In this document: in pieces, positions 34,489 through 42,743 of the stretch
Layout: each line of letters opens with the position of its first letter
How positions within the stretch are numbered: the first letter of the stretch is position 1
Assembly (NCBI GenBank): GCA_964389025.1
Contig: CAYMCQ010000001.1
Location: 62,001-126,000, forward strand
Direction: 5' to 3'
From: CAYMCQ01 sp964389025
GTDB taxonomy: Bacteria; Verrucomicrobiota; Verrucomicrobiia; Limisphaerales; CAYMCQ01
Length of the DNA: 64,000 nt
Notes under the pieces: model-generated
What the model was told of the DNA's origin: nothing
Seen by the model: only the letters and a program-made list of their open reading frames with translations
The model's database searches: none
Position numbers and translations under genes: made by a program

Positions 34489-35490
34489 ATGTCGGCCACT
34501 TTTTCGGAATATCCGGGTGATGCCAGCGTTCTCACCTTTGGAAACATGAATCGTTTTGAAACCAAACTGGCCGAACATCGCCTGACCCTGCGTCGGGGAC
34601 AGCTCCAGACGCTGCAAATCAACGTCGGTCGCAAGTGCAATCAGACCTGCACGCATTGCCATGTGGACGCCGCGCCGTGGCGCACGGAGATGATGCCGGA
34701 GTCAATTGCGTTACGCGTTGGGGAGTGGACTCGCACGTATCGGCCCGCCATCGTGGACATCACAGGTGGTGCGCCGGAGTTGAGCGAGCATTTCCGTTAC
34801 TTCGTCGAGACGGCGCGTGAAGCGGGCTGCCACGTCATTGACCGAAACAACCTGACCATCATCGAGACGCAGGCGTTCGCCTGGCTGCCGGACTTTCTGG
34901 CGAAACACGAAGTTGAGGTCGTAGCCTCGCTGCCCTGTTATTCGGCGGGCAACGTGGATGCACAACGCGGCGACGGCGTGTTCGCGAAAAGCATTTCGGC
35001 ACTGAAGAAGCTGAACGCCGTCGGCTACGGGGCGAAACTGCCGCTGAATCTGGTGTTCAACCCAATGGGCGCAAAGCTGCCCGGCCCGCAGGCGGAACTG
35101 GAGGCGGATTTCAAGGAGGCGTTGCTACGAGATTTCGGCATCGTGTTCAACCAGTTGTTCGCGATCACGAACCAGCCCATCGCGCGCTTCGCCGAAGACT
35201 TGCGACAGCACGGACAGTGGGACGCCTATCTGGAGTTGCTCGCCAACAGCTTCAATCCGGCCACGGTCGAAGCCTTGATGTGTCGCAGCACCATCAGCAT
35301 CGGCTGGATGGGCGAAGTGTTCGATTGCGACTTCAACCAGATGTTGAAGATGCAGGTGCGCAACGGCAAACCACTCTACCTCTGGGACGTGACGCCGGAG
35401 CGGCTCGAAGGTTGGGATATTCAAACTGGCGTTCACTGCCTGGCTTGCACCGCTGGTTGCGGCAGCAGTTGCACGGGAGCGGTGAAATAA
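34489..35490 (+). CDS. arsS: Radical SAM protein ArsS, arsenosugar biosynthesis
   Basis: The 333-residue enzyme has the radical SAM cluster motif CNQTCTHC (Cys50, 54, 57) and the ArsS/DUF3641 body, with a C-terminal Cys run (HCLACTAGCGSSC) for a second cluster. ArsS makes the carbon-arsenic bond by adding a deoxyadenosyl group to dimethylarsenite. GTG 34486 precedes ATG 34489; I take the ATG. The usual Sec or Cys site is seen as Cys (no in-frame TGA). It lies 8-10 bases after the thioredoxin gene and close to MerC-GDCCVxC. Confidence 0.88.
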   Translation: MSATFSEYPGDASVLTFGNMNRFETKLAEHRLTLRRGQLQTLQINVGRKCNQTCTHCHVDAAPWRTEMMPESIALRVGEWTRTYRPAIVDITGGAPELSEHFRYFVETAREAGCHVIDRNNLTIIETQAFAWLPDFLAKHEVEVVASLPCYSAGNVDAQRGDGVFAKSISALKKLNAVGYGAKLPLNLVFNPMGAKLPGPQAELEADFKEALLRDFGIVFNQLFAITNQPIARFAEDLRQHGQWDAYLELLANSFNPATVEALMCRSTISIGWMGEVFDCDFNQMLKMQVRNGKPLYLWDVTPERLEGWDIQTGVHCLACTAGCGSSCTGAVK

Positions 35491-35509
35491 AACTTCGTTT
35501 TCGCTTGGA

Positions 35510-36103
35510 ATGACGAATTCAAAAGCATTGACAGTTTTGGACAAGTTCGGCGCGGTCGGCGCTTTTCTCGCGGCAGCCGCCGCGCCGTGCTGCTTCCCGT
35601 TGCTTGCGGCGGTCGGAGCGTCGCTCGGCTTGGGCGCTTTGCAGTCGTGGCGCGGCTACATGGACTACGCCATTCAGGGCTTCGTCCTGCTCTCTGTCGT
35701 CGGCAGTGCATTCGCGTTTCGCCAGCATCGTAAGGCTTGGCCTTTGGGCGTTGGGTTGACGAGCGCGGCGCTCGCATTTTTCGCTTTCTACGTCAGCTAT
35801 CACGTCGCGCTGATCTACGCGGGATTGGCTGGCTTGGCCGTGGCCTCAATCTGGAATGTCATCGCCAAACGTCAGGCGGGTTCATGCTGTCGGCCCGTTG
35901 AGTTGCAATCCGTCATCACTTGCCCGCACTGCGGCCACCACAAACAGGAAGCGATGCCCACGGATGCGTGCGTGCATTTTTACGAGTGTCCGGGCTGTCA
36001 CGCGATATTGCGGCCCAAGTCGGGCGACTGTTGCGTGTTTTGTTCCTATGGCTCGGTCAAGTGTCCGCCGATTCAGTCAGGAGGAGGTTGTTGTGCGACG
36101 TAA
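35510..36103 (+). CDS. MerC-like transporter fused to GDCCVxC domain
   Basis: The 197-residue protein has four membrane helices of MerC type with AAPCCFP (about residues 26-32) in the first, then a soluble tail: VITCPHCGH, YECPGCH and the GDCCVFCSYGSVKCPP motif (about 170-185). MerC brings mercuric ions in; the GDCCVxC domain is a small metal-binding domain of unknown role. The fusion suggests passing a soft metal or metalloid to a cytosolic carrier. It lies 19 bases after arsS. Confidence 0.8.
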   Translation: MTNSKALTVLDKFGAVGAFLAAAAAPCCFPLLAAVGASLGLGALQSWRGYMDYAIQGFVLLSVVGSAFAFRQHRKAWPLGVGLTSAALAFFAFYVSYHVALIYAGLAGLAVASIWNVIAKRQAGSCCRPVELQSVITCPHCGHHKQEAMPTDACVHFYECPGCHAILRPKSGDCCVFCSYGSVKCPPIQSGGGCCAT

Positions 36104-36146
36104 GTATGGCGTCCGATCCGGTTCTGCGGGCCAAGCATGAAGAACC

Positions 36147-36305
36147 ATGATTCTTATCGGAGTAATCATCTATTTCGTCCTCGCCTCGCTGTTCGTGGCG
36201 TCACTGGCGTTGGCGGCTGCCCGGCCCACGCCGACGCCAAATGATTGCAAAGGCAAAAGAAGTAACCAGGGCCAAATCCATTTTCTGAAGCAGGTGGTGA
36301 TTTAA
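36147..36305 (+). CDS. Small membrane protein, 52 residues
   Basis: An ATG at 36147 opens a 52-residue frame. Residues 2-25 are one membrane helix (ILIGVIIYFVLASLFVASLA), followed by a short charged tail with one Cys (PNDCKGKRSNQG). It lies between the MerC-GDCCVxC gene and the bufferin-like gene. Similar single-helix peptides occur in metal operons. Support is moderate. Confidence 0.4.
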   Translation: MILIGVIIYFVLASLFVASLALAAARPTPTPNDCKGKRSNQGQIHFLKQVVI

Positions 36306-36401
36306 TCGCCGACCGCTTCGGGATAAGACGGCCTGCCCTACAAAAAACTTTATGGGGGCGGGACAGGTTCGACAACAAACAAAACAAACGGGAGAAAAAC
36401 T

Positions 36402-36644
36402 ATGAAAAGCAAAACAGGATCGTTAGTCGCCGCCGCAGCGTTGGCGGGACTCGTCACCGGGGCGATGTTCGGCGTCACCGGATGCTCGACCGGCAAGGCT
36501 GGCATGGAATCCAGCAGTTCGATGCACAAGCACGATTGCGCCGGAAAAAATGCCTGCAAAGGCCAGGGTGGTTGCAAGACCGCGACCCACGCGTGCAAGG
36601 GACAGAACGAATGCAAAGGCCAGGGCGGCTGCAAAGTCTCCTGA
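36402..36644 (+). CDS. Bufferin-like Cys-repeat peptide precursor (BufA/HvfA-like)
   Basis: The 80-residue precursor has a signal peptide with possible lipobox VTGC (Cys28) and then two copies of a C-A/K-G-K/Q-N-x-C-KGQGG-C unit (Cys46, 52, 58 and Cys65, 71, 77). Peptides of this kind are modified by DUF692 (MNIO) enzymes, which turn cysteines into thiooxazole-type copper ligands. GGGAG eight bases before the ATG is a strong ribosome site. The MNIO and partner genes follow at once; a hairpin at 36664-36700 may limit their expression. Confidence 0.78.
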   Translation: MKSKTGSLVAAAALAGLVTGAMFGVTGCSTGKAGMESSSSMHKHDCAGKNACKGQGGCKTATHACKGQNECKGQGGCKVS

Positions 36645-36663
36645 CACGACTTGTCAACACTGT

Positions 36664-36700
36664 GGCTGGAGCGGGGAAATAAACCGTCCTCGCTCCAGCC
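36664..36700 (+). terminator. Hairpin between peptide and enzyme genes (attenuator-like)
   Basis: Arms 36664-36673 and 36691-36700 (GGCTGGAGCG and CGCTCCAGCC) pair perfectly over 10 bases, with a 17-base loop. No long T run follows, so it may be a partial terminator or mRNA-stabiliser. It lies between the peptide precursor and its modifying enzyme, a place where such hairpins keep precursor levels above enzyme levels. Confidence 0.45.
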
Positions 36701-36712
36701 CGGTTTCAATTC

Positions 36713-37561
36713 ATGCCCGCAAATCGTTTCAACGCATTTACCGATTACGGAGTCGGCATCGGCCTCCGCATCCCGCACTACAAACATATTTTCGAGAAAA
36801 AGCCGGTGGTGGACTGGTTTGAAATCATTTCGGAGAATTTCATGTGCGATGGCGGACGACCTTTGGAAATGCTTGATAAGATTCTGGAGCAATACCGCGT
36901 CGTGCAGCACGGCGTTTCGATGTATTTTGGCTCGGCGGAACGGGTCAATCGCGAGCACCTGAAAAAACTAAAGCGGCTCGTCAAACGCACGAAGACACCG
37001 TGGCTTTCGGATCATCTGTGCTGGGGCAGCGTGGACGGACGTTACACGCATGATCTCCTGCCGATGCCTTACACGTTTGCCGCCGCCAAAGTCACCGCGC
37101 AGAAAATTCGCGAGACCCGCGACTTTTTGGAAGTGCCGATCGCAGTGGAAAATGTCAGCAGCTACGCGGAGTTTCATGTTTCGGAAATGACGGAGTGGGA
37201 GTTTCTCACGGAAGTGGTCGAGCGCGCGGATTGCGGCATTCTACTGGACGTAAACAACATTTACGTCTCGTCCTTCAACCACAACTTTGACCCTTTCGTC
37301 TATGTGAACAGCATCCCGACGGAACGAGTCGCGCAAATTCACATTGCCGGCCATTCCAAGTATCGCAAATACATTCTCGACACTCACGATCATCCGGTGA
37401 TTGACCCGGTTTGGAAACTTTACGCCCGCGCCCTTCAGCGCGCCGGCAAAACGGCCACCCTTTTGGAATGGGACGATCACATTCCGTCATTCGACGAGGT
37501 TCACCATGAAGCGCTCAAAGCCAACCAATTTATCCAGCAGGCCGAATCCGTCGCCGTCTAA
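36713..37561 (+). CDS. DUF692 multinuclear non-heme iron oxidase (MNIO, BufB/HvfB-like)
   Basis: The 282-residue TIM-barrel enzyme carries the iron ligand regions of the family: QHGVSMYFGS, SDHLCWGSVDGRYTHDLLP, IAVENVSSYAEF, LLDVNNIYVSSFNH, QIHIAGHSK and HDHPVID, ending LLEWDDHIPSFDEV. It probably modifies Cys in the peptide encoded at 36402. It overlaps the partner gene by 56 bases. The substrate match rests on gene order and the Cys repeats. Confidence 0.9.
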   Translation: MPANRFNAFTDYGVGIGLRIPHYKHIFEKKPVVDWFEIISENFMCDGGRPLEMLDKILEQYRVVQHGVSMYFGSAERVNREHLKKLKRLVKRTKTPWLSDHLCWGSVDGRYTHDLLPMPYTFAAAKVTAQKIRETRDFLEVPIAVENVSSYAEFHVSEMTEWEFLTEVVERADCGILLDVNNIYVSSFNHNFDPFVYVNSIPTERVAQIHIAGHSKYRKYILDTHDHPVIDPVWKLYARALQRAGKTATLLEWDDHIPSFDEVHHEALKANQFIQQAESVAV

Positions 37562-38480
37562 GCGCCAGACGGTCGGGGAACTGCACGAATTGCAGCGGCT
37601 CATGGCGAAAGCCGTGATGCGTCCGTTGACGCCTGCCGCCAAGATGAATCCGCGCTGGACGGATGGCACTCCGGCCAGGAACGTCGTCGCCACTTTCATC
37701 AAGCCCAACGACCGACTGACTTCGTTTGAGCGTCTGCAACTTTACAATCGGCAATACTGGTTTCGCCTGCTCGATTGTTTTTACGAGGATTATCCGGGTT
37801 TGCGCGCCGTGTTGGGCGACCGCAAATTCTCCCGCGTCGCACAGGAGTATTTGTCGGAGTGTCCGTCAGTCTCGTTCACCATGCGCAATCTTGGACAATT
37901 CTTGGTTCGCTTCATCGAATCACATCCCAAACTCGTTGCTCCTGAAAACCAACTGGCGCTCGACATGGCGCGGTTGGAATGGGCGCATATCGAAGCGTTT
38001 GATAATGCCGCCGAGACTCCGATCACCGCGGACGATATGCTCGACGCCAATCCGCAAACGCTGCGCCTGCAATTGCAGCCCTATCTCACGCTGCTCCGGC
38101 TCAACTATCCACTCGATGATTTCCTAATCGCCGTGCGGCACGGTCAAGGGCTGCGCCATGAAGCCAGCAACGCAATGGAAAATCAGCGCAAGCGTTCGCC
38201 GAATAAGTCGAAGAGTTTTCAGCGCTCCAAGGCCATTTATCTTGCCGTGCATCGCCATCGGAATTCGGTTTTTTACAAACGGTTGCGGCCCGATCAGTTC
38301 GCCCTGCTGACGGCATTGCGACAGGGAGCGTCGCTCGAAGAAGCGTTTGCAAAAGCTGTCGAATCCGGGAGCGCCGCAAGATTCCAACCGAAGCAAATTA
38401 CGAAATGGTTTCAAGACTGGTCGGCACTCGGTTGGTTTTGCCACCGAGGCGAGGCGACATCGAAACGAAAACCGCGCTGA
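37506..38480 (+). CDS. DUF2063 partner protein (BufC/HvfC-like)
   Basis: The 324-residue protein matches the HvfC/DUF2063 family: an N-terminal helical domain (ELHELQRLMAKAVMRPL, then LTSFERLQLYNRQYWFRLLD and EDYPGLRAVLGD) and a longer C-terminal part with a winged-helix-like segment. Such proteins bind the peptide and help the MNIO. ATG 37506 overlaps the MNIO end, so both are translated together. A Lys/Ser-rich stretch near residue 230 is unusual. Confidence 0.8.
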   Translation: MKRSKPTNLSSRPNPSPSKRQTVGELHELQRLMAKAVMRPLTPAAKMNPRWTDGTPARNVVATFIKPNDRLTSFERLQLYNRQYWFRLLDCFYEDYPGLRAVLGDRKFSRVAQEYLSECPSVSFTMRNLGQFLVRFIESHPKLVAPENQLALDMARLEWAHIEAFDNAAETPITADDMLDANPQTLRLQLQPYLTLLRLNYPLDDFLIAVRHGQGLRHEASNAMENQRKRSPNKSKSFQRSKAIYLAVHRHRNSVFYKRLRPDQFALLTALRQGASLEEAFAKAVESGSAARFQPKQITKWFQDWSALGWFCHRGEATSKRKPR

Positions 38481-38516
38481 TTGTCCGAAGTGAAAGAAAA
38501 CTGTTAGAATAAATAT

Positions 38517-39443
38517 ATGAACATGAACCAAACACAAACTCGACCGCTCCGAATCGCTCTGGCCGCCAATGCTGCCTTCTCGCTCACCAGCGCAGGATTG
38601 ATGCTTTTCCTGCCTTCATTGGTCGGTGATTGGCTTGGCGTTCATACTCCACTGGTTCTCCAAGCTATCGCCGTTGGGCTGCTGGTCTTCGCGATGGACC
38701 TCCTTCATCAAGCAACGCGGTCTCGTATGGCGACTTGGCGTGCCCTGTATGCGAGTGCCGGAGATTTTGCTTGGGTCGCCGCCACGGCCGTTTTGCTTAC
38801 GTTGTTTCCACGAAGTCTATCGGTCGAAGGCAACACGCTTGTCGTTGGAGTTGCTGTTGTCGTGGGTGCTTTTGGCTTGTGGCAACTTTGGGCCGCCGGA
38901 CGAGCGCATCAGCCACAGGCGGACGCTCAATATCGACATTGCATTATTGTCAGCGTCAACGCGCCCGCCGCCGCGATGTGGCAAGTGATTGAGCGAATCG
39001 GTGACATTCAGCGCTACATGCCATCGTTGAAAAGCTCAGAACTATTGGGCGGCAAAGGACCAGGCGTTGGTGCTGTGAGGCAATGCGAGGATCGCTCAGG
39101 GAAGCGTTGGGCTGAGGAGTGCGTTGGATTCCAAGCTGGCGAGAGTTTCATCGTCCGTTTCTTGTCGGAAGCCCCTGACTTTCCATTCCCGGCGAGCCGT
39201 ATGACTGGCGGCTGGAAAGTCACGCCTGCCGGGAGCGGCGCTGAGGTCATGGTCTGGTGGGAACTCGATCCGAAACCGAAATTTCTCGCGCCAATCCTTC
39301 TTCCCATCCTTGCATTCCAGGCCGACCGCGATTTTCCAAAGGTCATTCAAAGCATGGCACGAGATGCGGTGGGCCATCGGGACGATGCGGTTGCCTTACG
39401 AGATTCAAAAATCGTGAGCCAACTCCTGCCAAGGTTTTGCTGA
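38517..39443 (+). CDS. Membrane protein with SRPBCC domain
   Basis: The 308-residue protein has four membrane helices in residues 12-130 and then an SRPBCC (START-like) domain (140-300), beginning IIVSVNAPAAAMWQVIERIGDI. SRPBCC domains bind hydrophobic ligands. The membrane-plus-SRPBCC fusion is not one I know. It lies between the MNIO operon and a peroxiredoxin. ATG 38517 and 38523 are both possible starts. Confidence 0.62.
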   Translation: MNMNQTQTRPLRIALAANAAFSLTSAGLMLFLPSLVGDWLGVHTPLVLQAIAVGLLVFAMDLLHQATRSRMATWRALYASAGDFAWVAATAVLLTLFPRSLSVEGNTLVVGVAVVVGAFGLWQLWAAGRAHQPQADAQYRHCIIVSVNAPAAAMWQVIERIGDIQRYMPSLKSSELLGGKGPGVGAVRQCEDRSGKRWAEECVGFQAGESFIVRFLSEAPDFPFPASRMTGGWKVTPAGSGAEVMVWWELDPKPKFLAPILLPILAFQADRDFPKVIQSMARDAVGHRDDAVALRDSKIVSQLLPRFC

Positions 39444-39460
39444 AACGCTTGCACCCGCTT

Positions 39461-40084
39461 ATGACACGCCAAAGACTTATTCGATTTATGATCACTCGAC
39501 TCCTCTCAATTCTCCTCCTCGGCGCTGCGCTGGCACATGCCGAAACCAACTCCACGCCACTCAAAGTTGGCGATTCAATTCCCGACGTGAAGCTGCGCAC
39601 GGAGGACGACAAGGAAGTCAGTCTGCGCAAGCTGGTTTCGGAAAAGCCGACTGTGCTGATTTTCTATCGCGGGGGCTGGTGTCCCTTTTGCAACCGGCAA
39701 TTACAGTCGCTGGCCGGGATCGAAGACGACTTGAACAAGGCCGGAGTGCAGTTGCTCGCCATCAGCATGGACCAGCCGAGCAAGCTGAAGGCGACGCCCG
39801 ACCGCGAAAAGCTCCACTATCGTCTGCTCTCCGACAGCGACGCAGCGGCAGCGACGGCGTTTGGCATCGCCTTCAAGGTGGACGACAAGACCGTGGAGAA
39901 ATACAAGGGTTACGGCATCAACCTCGATGCTGCATCAGGCAAAGACCATCATATCCTGCCGCACCCGGCGGTGTTCGTCGCGGACACGAGTGGCAAGATT
40001 CGCTTCGCCCACGTCAATCCTGACTACAAGGTGCGCCTTGAACCTAAAGAGATTCTAAAGGCGGCGCAGGCGGCAGGACGCTGA
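39461..40084 (+). CDS. Exported peroxiredoxin-like (AhpC/TSA) protein
   Basis: The 207-residue protein has a signal peptide (cleavage after AHA, about residue 27) and a peroxiredoxin fold with FYRGGWCPFCNRQLQSL (CxxC at about 76-79). The family reduces peroxides or acts as thiol-disulphide exchanger. Start ATG 39461; ATG 39488 is a shorter option. It abuts the NrtS gene and may protect the redox-sensitive arsenic and copper steps. Confidence 0.82.
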   Translation: MTRQRLIRFMITRLLSILLLGAALAHAETNSTPLKVGDSIPDVKLRTEDDKEVSLRKLVSEKPTVLIFYRGGWCPFCNRQLQSLAGIEDDLNKAGVQLLAISMDQPSKLKATPDREKLHYRLLSDSDAAAATAFGIAFKVDDKTVEKYKGYGINLDAASGKDHHILPHPAVFVADTSGKIRFAHVNPDYKVRLEPKEILKAAQAAGR

Positions 40085-40354
40085 ATGAAACAAACGCTCC
40101 GGCTCGCATTGCAGCCCGCGGTAGTCAAACGCGCCCTCAAATACGCCATCGTGGTCGGGGCGGTTCTCATCGCCATCAATCATGGCGATGCGATCATGCG
40201 CGGCGACGTGCCGCCCGCCCGGCTGTTTCGCATGGGCCTCACCGCGCTCGTGCCTTACGTGGTTTCGACTCTCTCCAGCGTTGGGGCAATGCGCGAAATC
40301 GGGAATAACTCATCCAACTCGAATGTCTCAACACCGTTGAACCGACATCCATGA
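40085..40354 (+). CDS. nrtS: NrtS-like nitrate/nitrite transporter
   Basis: The 89-residue membrane protein has two helices (ALKYAIVVGAVLIAIN and LTALVPYVVSTLSSV) with INHGDAIMRGD between them, matching NrtS, a small nitrate/nitrite transporter of cyanobacteria and others. ATG 40085 follows the preceding stop directly, and its end overlaps the DUF5069 start by four bases. Nitrate transport has no obvious tie to arsenic; a related oxyanion may be the substrate here. Confidence 0.78.
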   Translation: MKQTLRLALQPAVVKRALKYAIVVGAVLIAINHGDAIMRGDVPPARLFRMGLTALVPYVVSTLSSVGAMREIGNNSSNSNVSTPLNRHP

Positions 40355-40800
40355 ACGCAAACCTGAAACTCCTCGCCAAAGACCTCACCAAAGAATATCC
40401 CCGCAGTCCGCGTGACACGCTCGCGGGTTACGTCATCGCCGCGCGGATGCTGGACAAGTGTCGTGCCGTCCTTGCGGAAACGGCGGGCGAATACCATTTC
40501 AATTGTCCGCTCGATAATCAGTTCCTTGGGTTTACTGGCATCCATGCCGAGGAGTTCAAAGCGCTCGTCGCCACCGGCGCAACGGACGCGGAGATCGCCG
40601 CTTGGATTGAGCAACATTCCAAGATTAAAGAGCGACCCGAGATCGTGGCTTGGAACAACAAGCTCCGCGCCACACGTCCGTGTGACATGCCGATTGAGTT
40701 GCAGCAGTTTCTCGAAGACTACATTCCCAAAGTCGTGCCGAAGAACCGTCCGGTTTACGTGTGGTTCGACGTTTACGACCTGGAAGAAGGGCGAATTTGA
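40351..40800 (+). CDS. DUF5069 protein, copy 1
   Basis: The 149-residue protein matches DUF5069: YPRSPRDTLAGYVIAARMLDKCRA near the N-terminus split over two segments, and a central NQFLGFTGI motif. Function unknown. A second DUF5069 gene lies at 53058-53522, and both are within arsenic-linked runs, so the family may take part in the pathway. It overlaps the NrtS gene by four bases. Confidence 0.82.
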   Translation: MNANLKLLAKDLTKEYPRSPRDTLAGYVIAARMLDKCRAVLAETAGEYHFNCPLDNQFLGFTGIHAEEFKALVATGATDAEIAAWIEQHSKIKERPEIVAWNNKLRATRPCDMPIELQQFLEDYIPKVVPKNRPVYVWFDVYDLEEGRI

Positions 40801-40943
40801 ACAACGACCATGCTGAACAACACCCCACCTTTTCACGGCGTCGGTCCGCTTCCTCATAGGAACAATCCCCACCTCCTCGGCGGGCCGGCGTCCGTGGTTT
40901 TTCATCAAGGCTCGATTTCAACACACCAACTGGAGAAACATAA

Positions 40944-41873
40944 TTGAAACGGCAAACGCAACGCAAACCAACCATCTCCGGGCCACCGCCAAAGCGTGTC
41001 GGCATCATCGGAGGCAGCGGGCTTTACCAAATCGAGGGTCTGATGAAACAAAAGTGGATGCGCGTGAAGACGCCGTTCGGTCCGCCCTCCGACGAACTGC
41101 TCACCGGGGAAATCGCCGGACGCGAAGTGGTGTTCTTGCCGCGCCACGGTCGCAGTCATCACCTTCTGCCAAGCGAGTTAAACCATCGAGCGAACATCTG
41201 GGCGATGAAGAAGCTCGGCGTGGCGTGGATCGTCAGCGTCAGCGCCGTCGGATCGCTGCAAAGCCGGTATCGCCCGCGCGACATCGTGTTCGTGAACCAG
41301 TTTGTGGACCGCACCAAGAAATCCGCCGAACATACGTTCTTTGGCCGGGGCATCGTGGCGCATGTCGCGTTTGCGCATCCTGTGTGTGACGAGTTGCGAA
41401 GGACGCTAATGCGCAGCGCGCGTGCTCTGAAGGCCCGCATTCACGACGGCGGCACTTATGTGAACATGGAAGGACCGGCCTTCAGCACGCAGGCCGAATC
41501 CATTCTGAATCACCGAGCAGGCCACGCGGTTATCGGCATGACAAATCTGGGTGAGGCGCGGTGCGCCCGTGAAGCCGAAATTGCCTACGCCACGATGGCG
41601 ATGGTCACGGATTACGACGCGTGGAAGCCGAATGAAGCGCACGTCACGGTGGACCTCGTGATCGAAAATTTCCGGCGCAACGCCGAGCAGGCCAAAGCCA
41701 TCCTCGCACACGCCATCCCACGTATCGCGCACGAGGAGACGTGTTCGTGTCACGAGTCGCTGTCCCAAGCGATCCTGACGCCACCACATGCCTGGCCGAA
41801 GCGCGTGCGAGCGGATTTGTCGCCGTTGCTCAAACTCGTAATCGCGCGGCAACGCAACGGCGGCGCACATTGA
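40944..41873 (+). CDS. MTA phosphorylase-like nucleoside phosphorylase
   Basis: The 309-residue enzyme has GIIGGSGLY (about 20-28), NMEGPAFSTQAES and AMVTDYDAW, the TDYD signature of S-methyl-5'-thioadenosine phosphorylases. It probably starts at TTG 40944 behind GGAGAAACATAA; later ATG starts would remove the phosphate loop. The usual MTxxPE segment reads MTNLGEA, a substrate-site change. In an arsS operon it would split adenine from a 5'-deoxy-5'-dimethylarsinoyl-adenosine-type intermediate. Confidence 0.85.
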   Translation: MKRQTQRKPTISGPPPKRVGIIGGSGLYQIEGLMKQKWMRVKTPFGPPSDELLTGEIAGREVVFLPRHGRSHHLLPSELNHRANIWAMKKLGVAWIVSVSAVGSLQSRYRPRDIVFVNQFVDRTKKSAEHTFFGRGIVAHVAFAHPVCDELRRTLMRSARALKARIHDGGTYVNMEGPAFSTQAESILNHRAGHAVIGMTNLGEARCAREAEIAYATMAMVTDYDAWKPNEAHVTVDLVIENFRRNAEQAKAILAHAIPRIAHEETCSCHESLSQAILTPPHAWPKRVRADLSPLLKLVIARQRNGGAH

Positions 41874-41894
41874 CGGCGGGCGAAACGCCCGCCG
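41874..41894 (+). terminator. GC-rich hairpin after phosphorylase gene
   Basis: Nine-base arms CGGCGGGCG (41874-41882) and CGCCCGCCG (41886-41894) pair perfectly around AAA, immediately after the stop codon. No T run follows, so it may stabilise mRNA instead of ending it. Confidence 0.4.
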
Positions 41895-41905
41895 CAACAA
41901 GTTCG

Positions 41906-42244
41906 ATGAAAACGAAGGAGCGCATCAGAAACGCCTGCGGCATCCTTTGCCGGAAATACGCGGAGCAGTATGTGGTGTTGCACGGGAATCTCTCGCGCTT
42001 CACCGGGCTGCTGATCATGCTCAACGTCACGCTGTTCTTTGTGGGCGGGGCGGTCATTCACGAGGGCTACTACTACACGTTTTACTCGCTCGGATTGCTT
42101 GCAGCGGTCGAGGCCCTGTTGATTATTCCGCACGGACTTTTTGACCGGCTCTGGTTCTACGCGCTGACGCTTCTCATCGAAGCCGTCGCCCTTTACTTCT
42201 TCACCAGCAGCGTTTGGTATTGGGTTTCCACCCACCGCAACTGA
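41906..42244 (+). CDS. Small membrane protein
   Basis: The 112-residue protein has two to three membrane helices (30-52, 60-77, 85-105) and begins MKTKERIRNACGILCRKYAEQY. No family recognised. The ATG at 41906 lies beyond a GC-rich hairpin after the phosphorylase gene. It may be an accessory of the arsenic genes or unrelated. Confidence 0.5.
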   Translation: MKTKERIRNACGILCRKYAEQYVVLHGNLSRFTGLLIMLNVTLFFVGGAVIHEGYYYTFYSLGLLAAVEALLIIPHGLFDRLWFYALTLLIEAVALYFFTSSVWYWVSTHRN

Positions 42245-42376
42245 CCCCCTCAAGCAGCTTCAGAACTCCCCGGAATATCGCTACGTATTGGTCGCTCTTA
42301 ACAATGAGGGGCGGACACGCGCAGCGAGAGCTGCCGGGCGACGCCTCGACCGTGAACAAAAACGTCAAAATTCAAC

Positions 42377-42688
42377 ATGCCAAATAACCATCGCACTCAC
42401 CGGACAACCAAACCATCCGCCGCCAAAAGTTTGCGCGAAGTCGAATTTCGCTTCGAGTCGCCTACCGCAAAGAGCGTCCACCTGGCTGGCGACTTCAACG
42501 AGTGGGCGACCAACAGCCTGCCCCTGCGCAAAGAATCTCCCGGTCAATGGCGGGCGCGCGTGCCGCTCACGCCCGGACCGCATCAATACCGCTTCGTCGT
42601 GGACGGCCTTTGGGTGGACGACCCGACCGCCTGCCGTCACGCGGACAATCCTTTCGGCTCATGCAATTGCGAGATTCTGGTGCAGTGA
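42377..42688 (+). CDS. CBM48/AMPK-like glycogen-binding domain protein
   Basis: The 103-residue protein is one early-set/CBM48 domain: VEFRFESPTAKSVHLAGDFNEW, then LTPGPHQYRFVVDGLWVDDPTA, ending in two Cys (CNCEIL). Such domains bind alpha-glucans or act as signalling modules. It is a stand-alone domain. No link to the arsenic genes is clear; it may simply lie between operons. Confidence 0.8.
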   Translation: MPNNHRTHRTTKPSAAKSLREVEFRFESPTAKSVHLAGDFNEWATNSLPLRKESPGQWRARVPLTPGPHQYRFVVDGLWVDDPTACRHADNPFGSCNCEILVQ

Positions 42689-42743
42689 ACGCCAGGTAAT
42701 GGAAGACGAAAGCTGAAGTCCGCCACCCCCACCAGCGCTTCCC

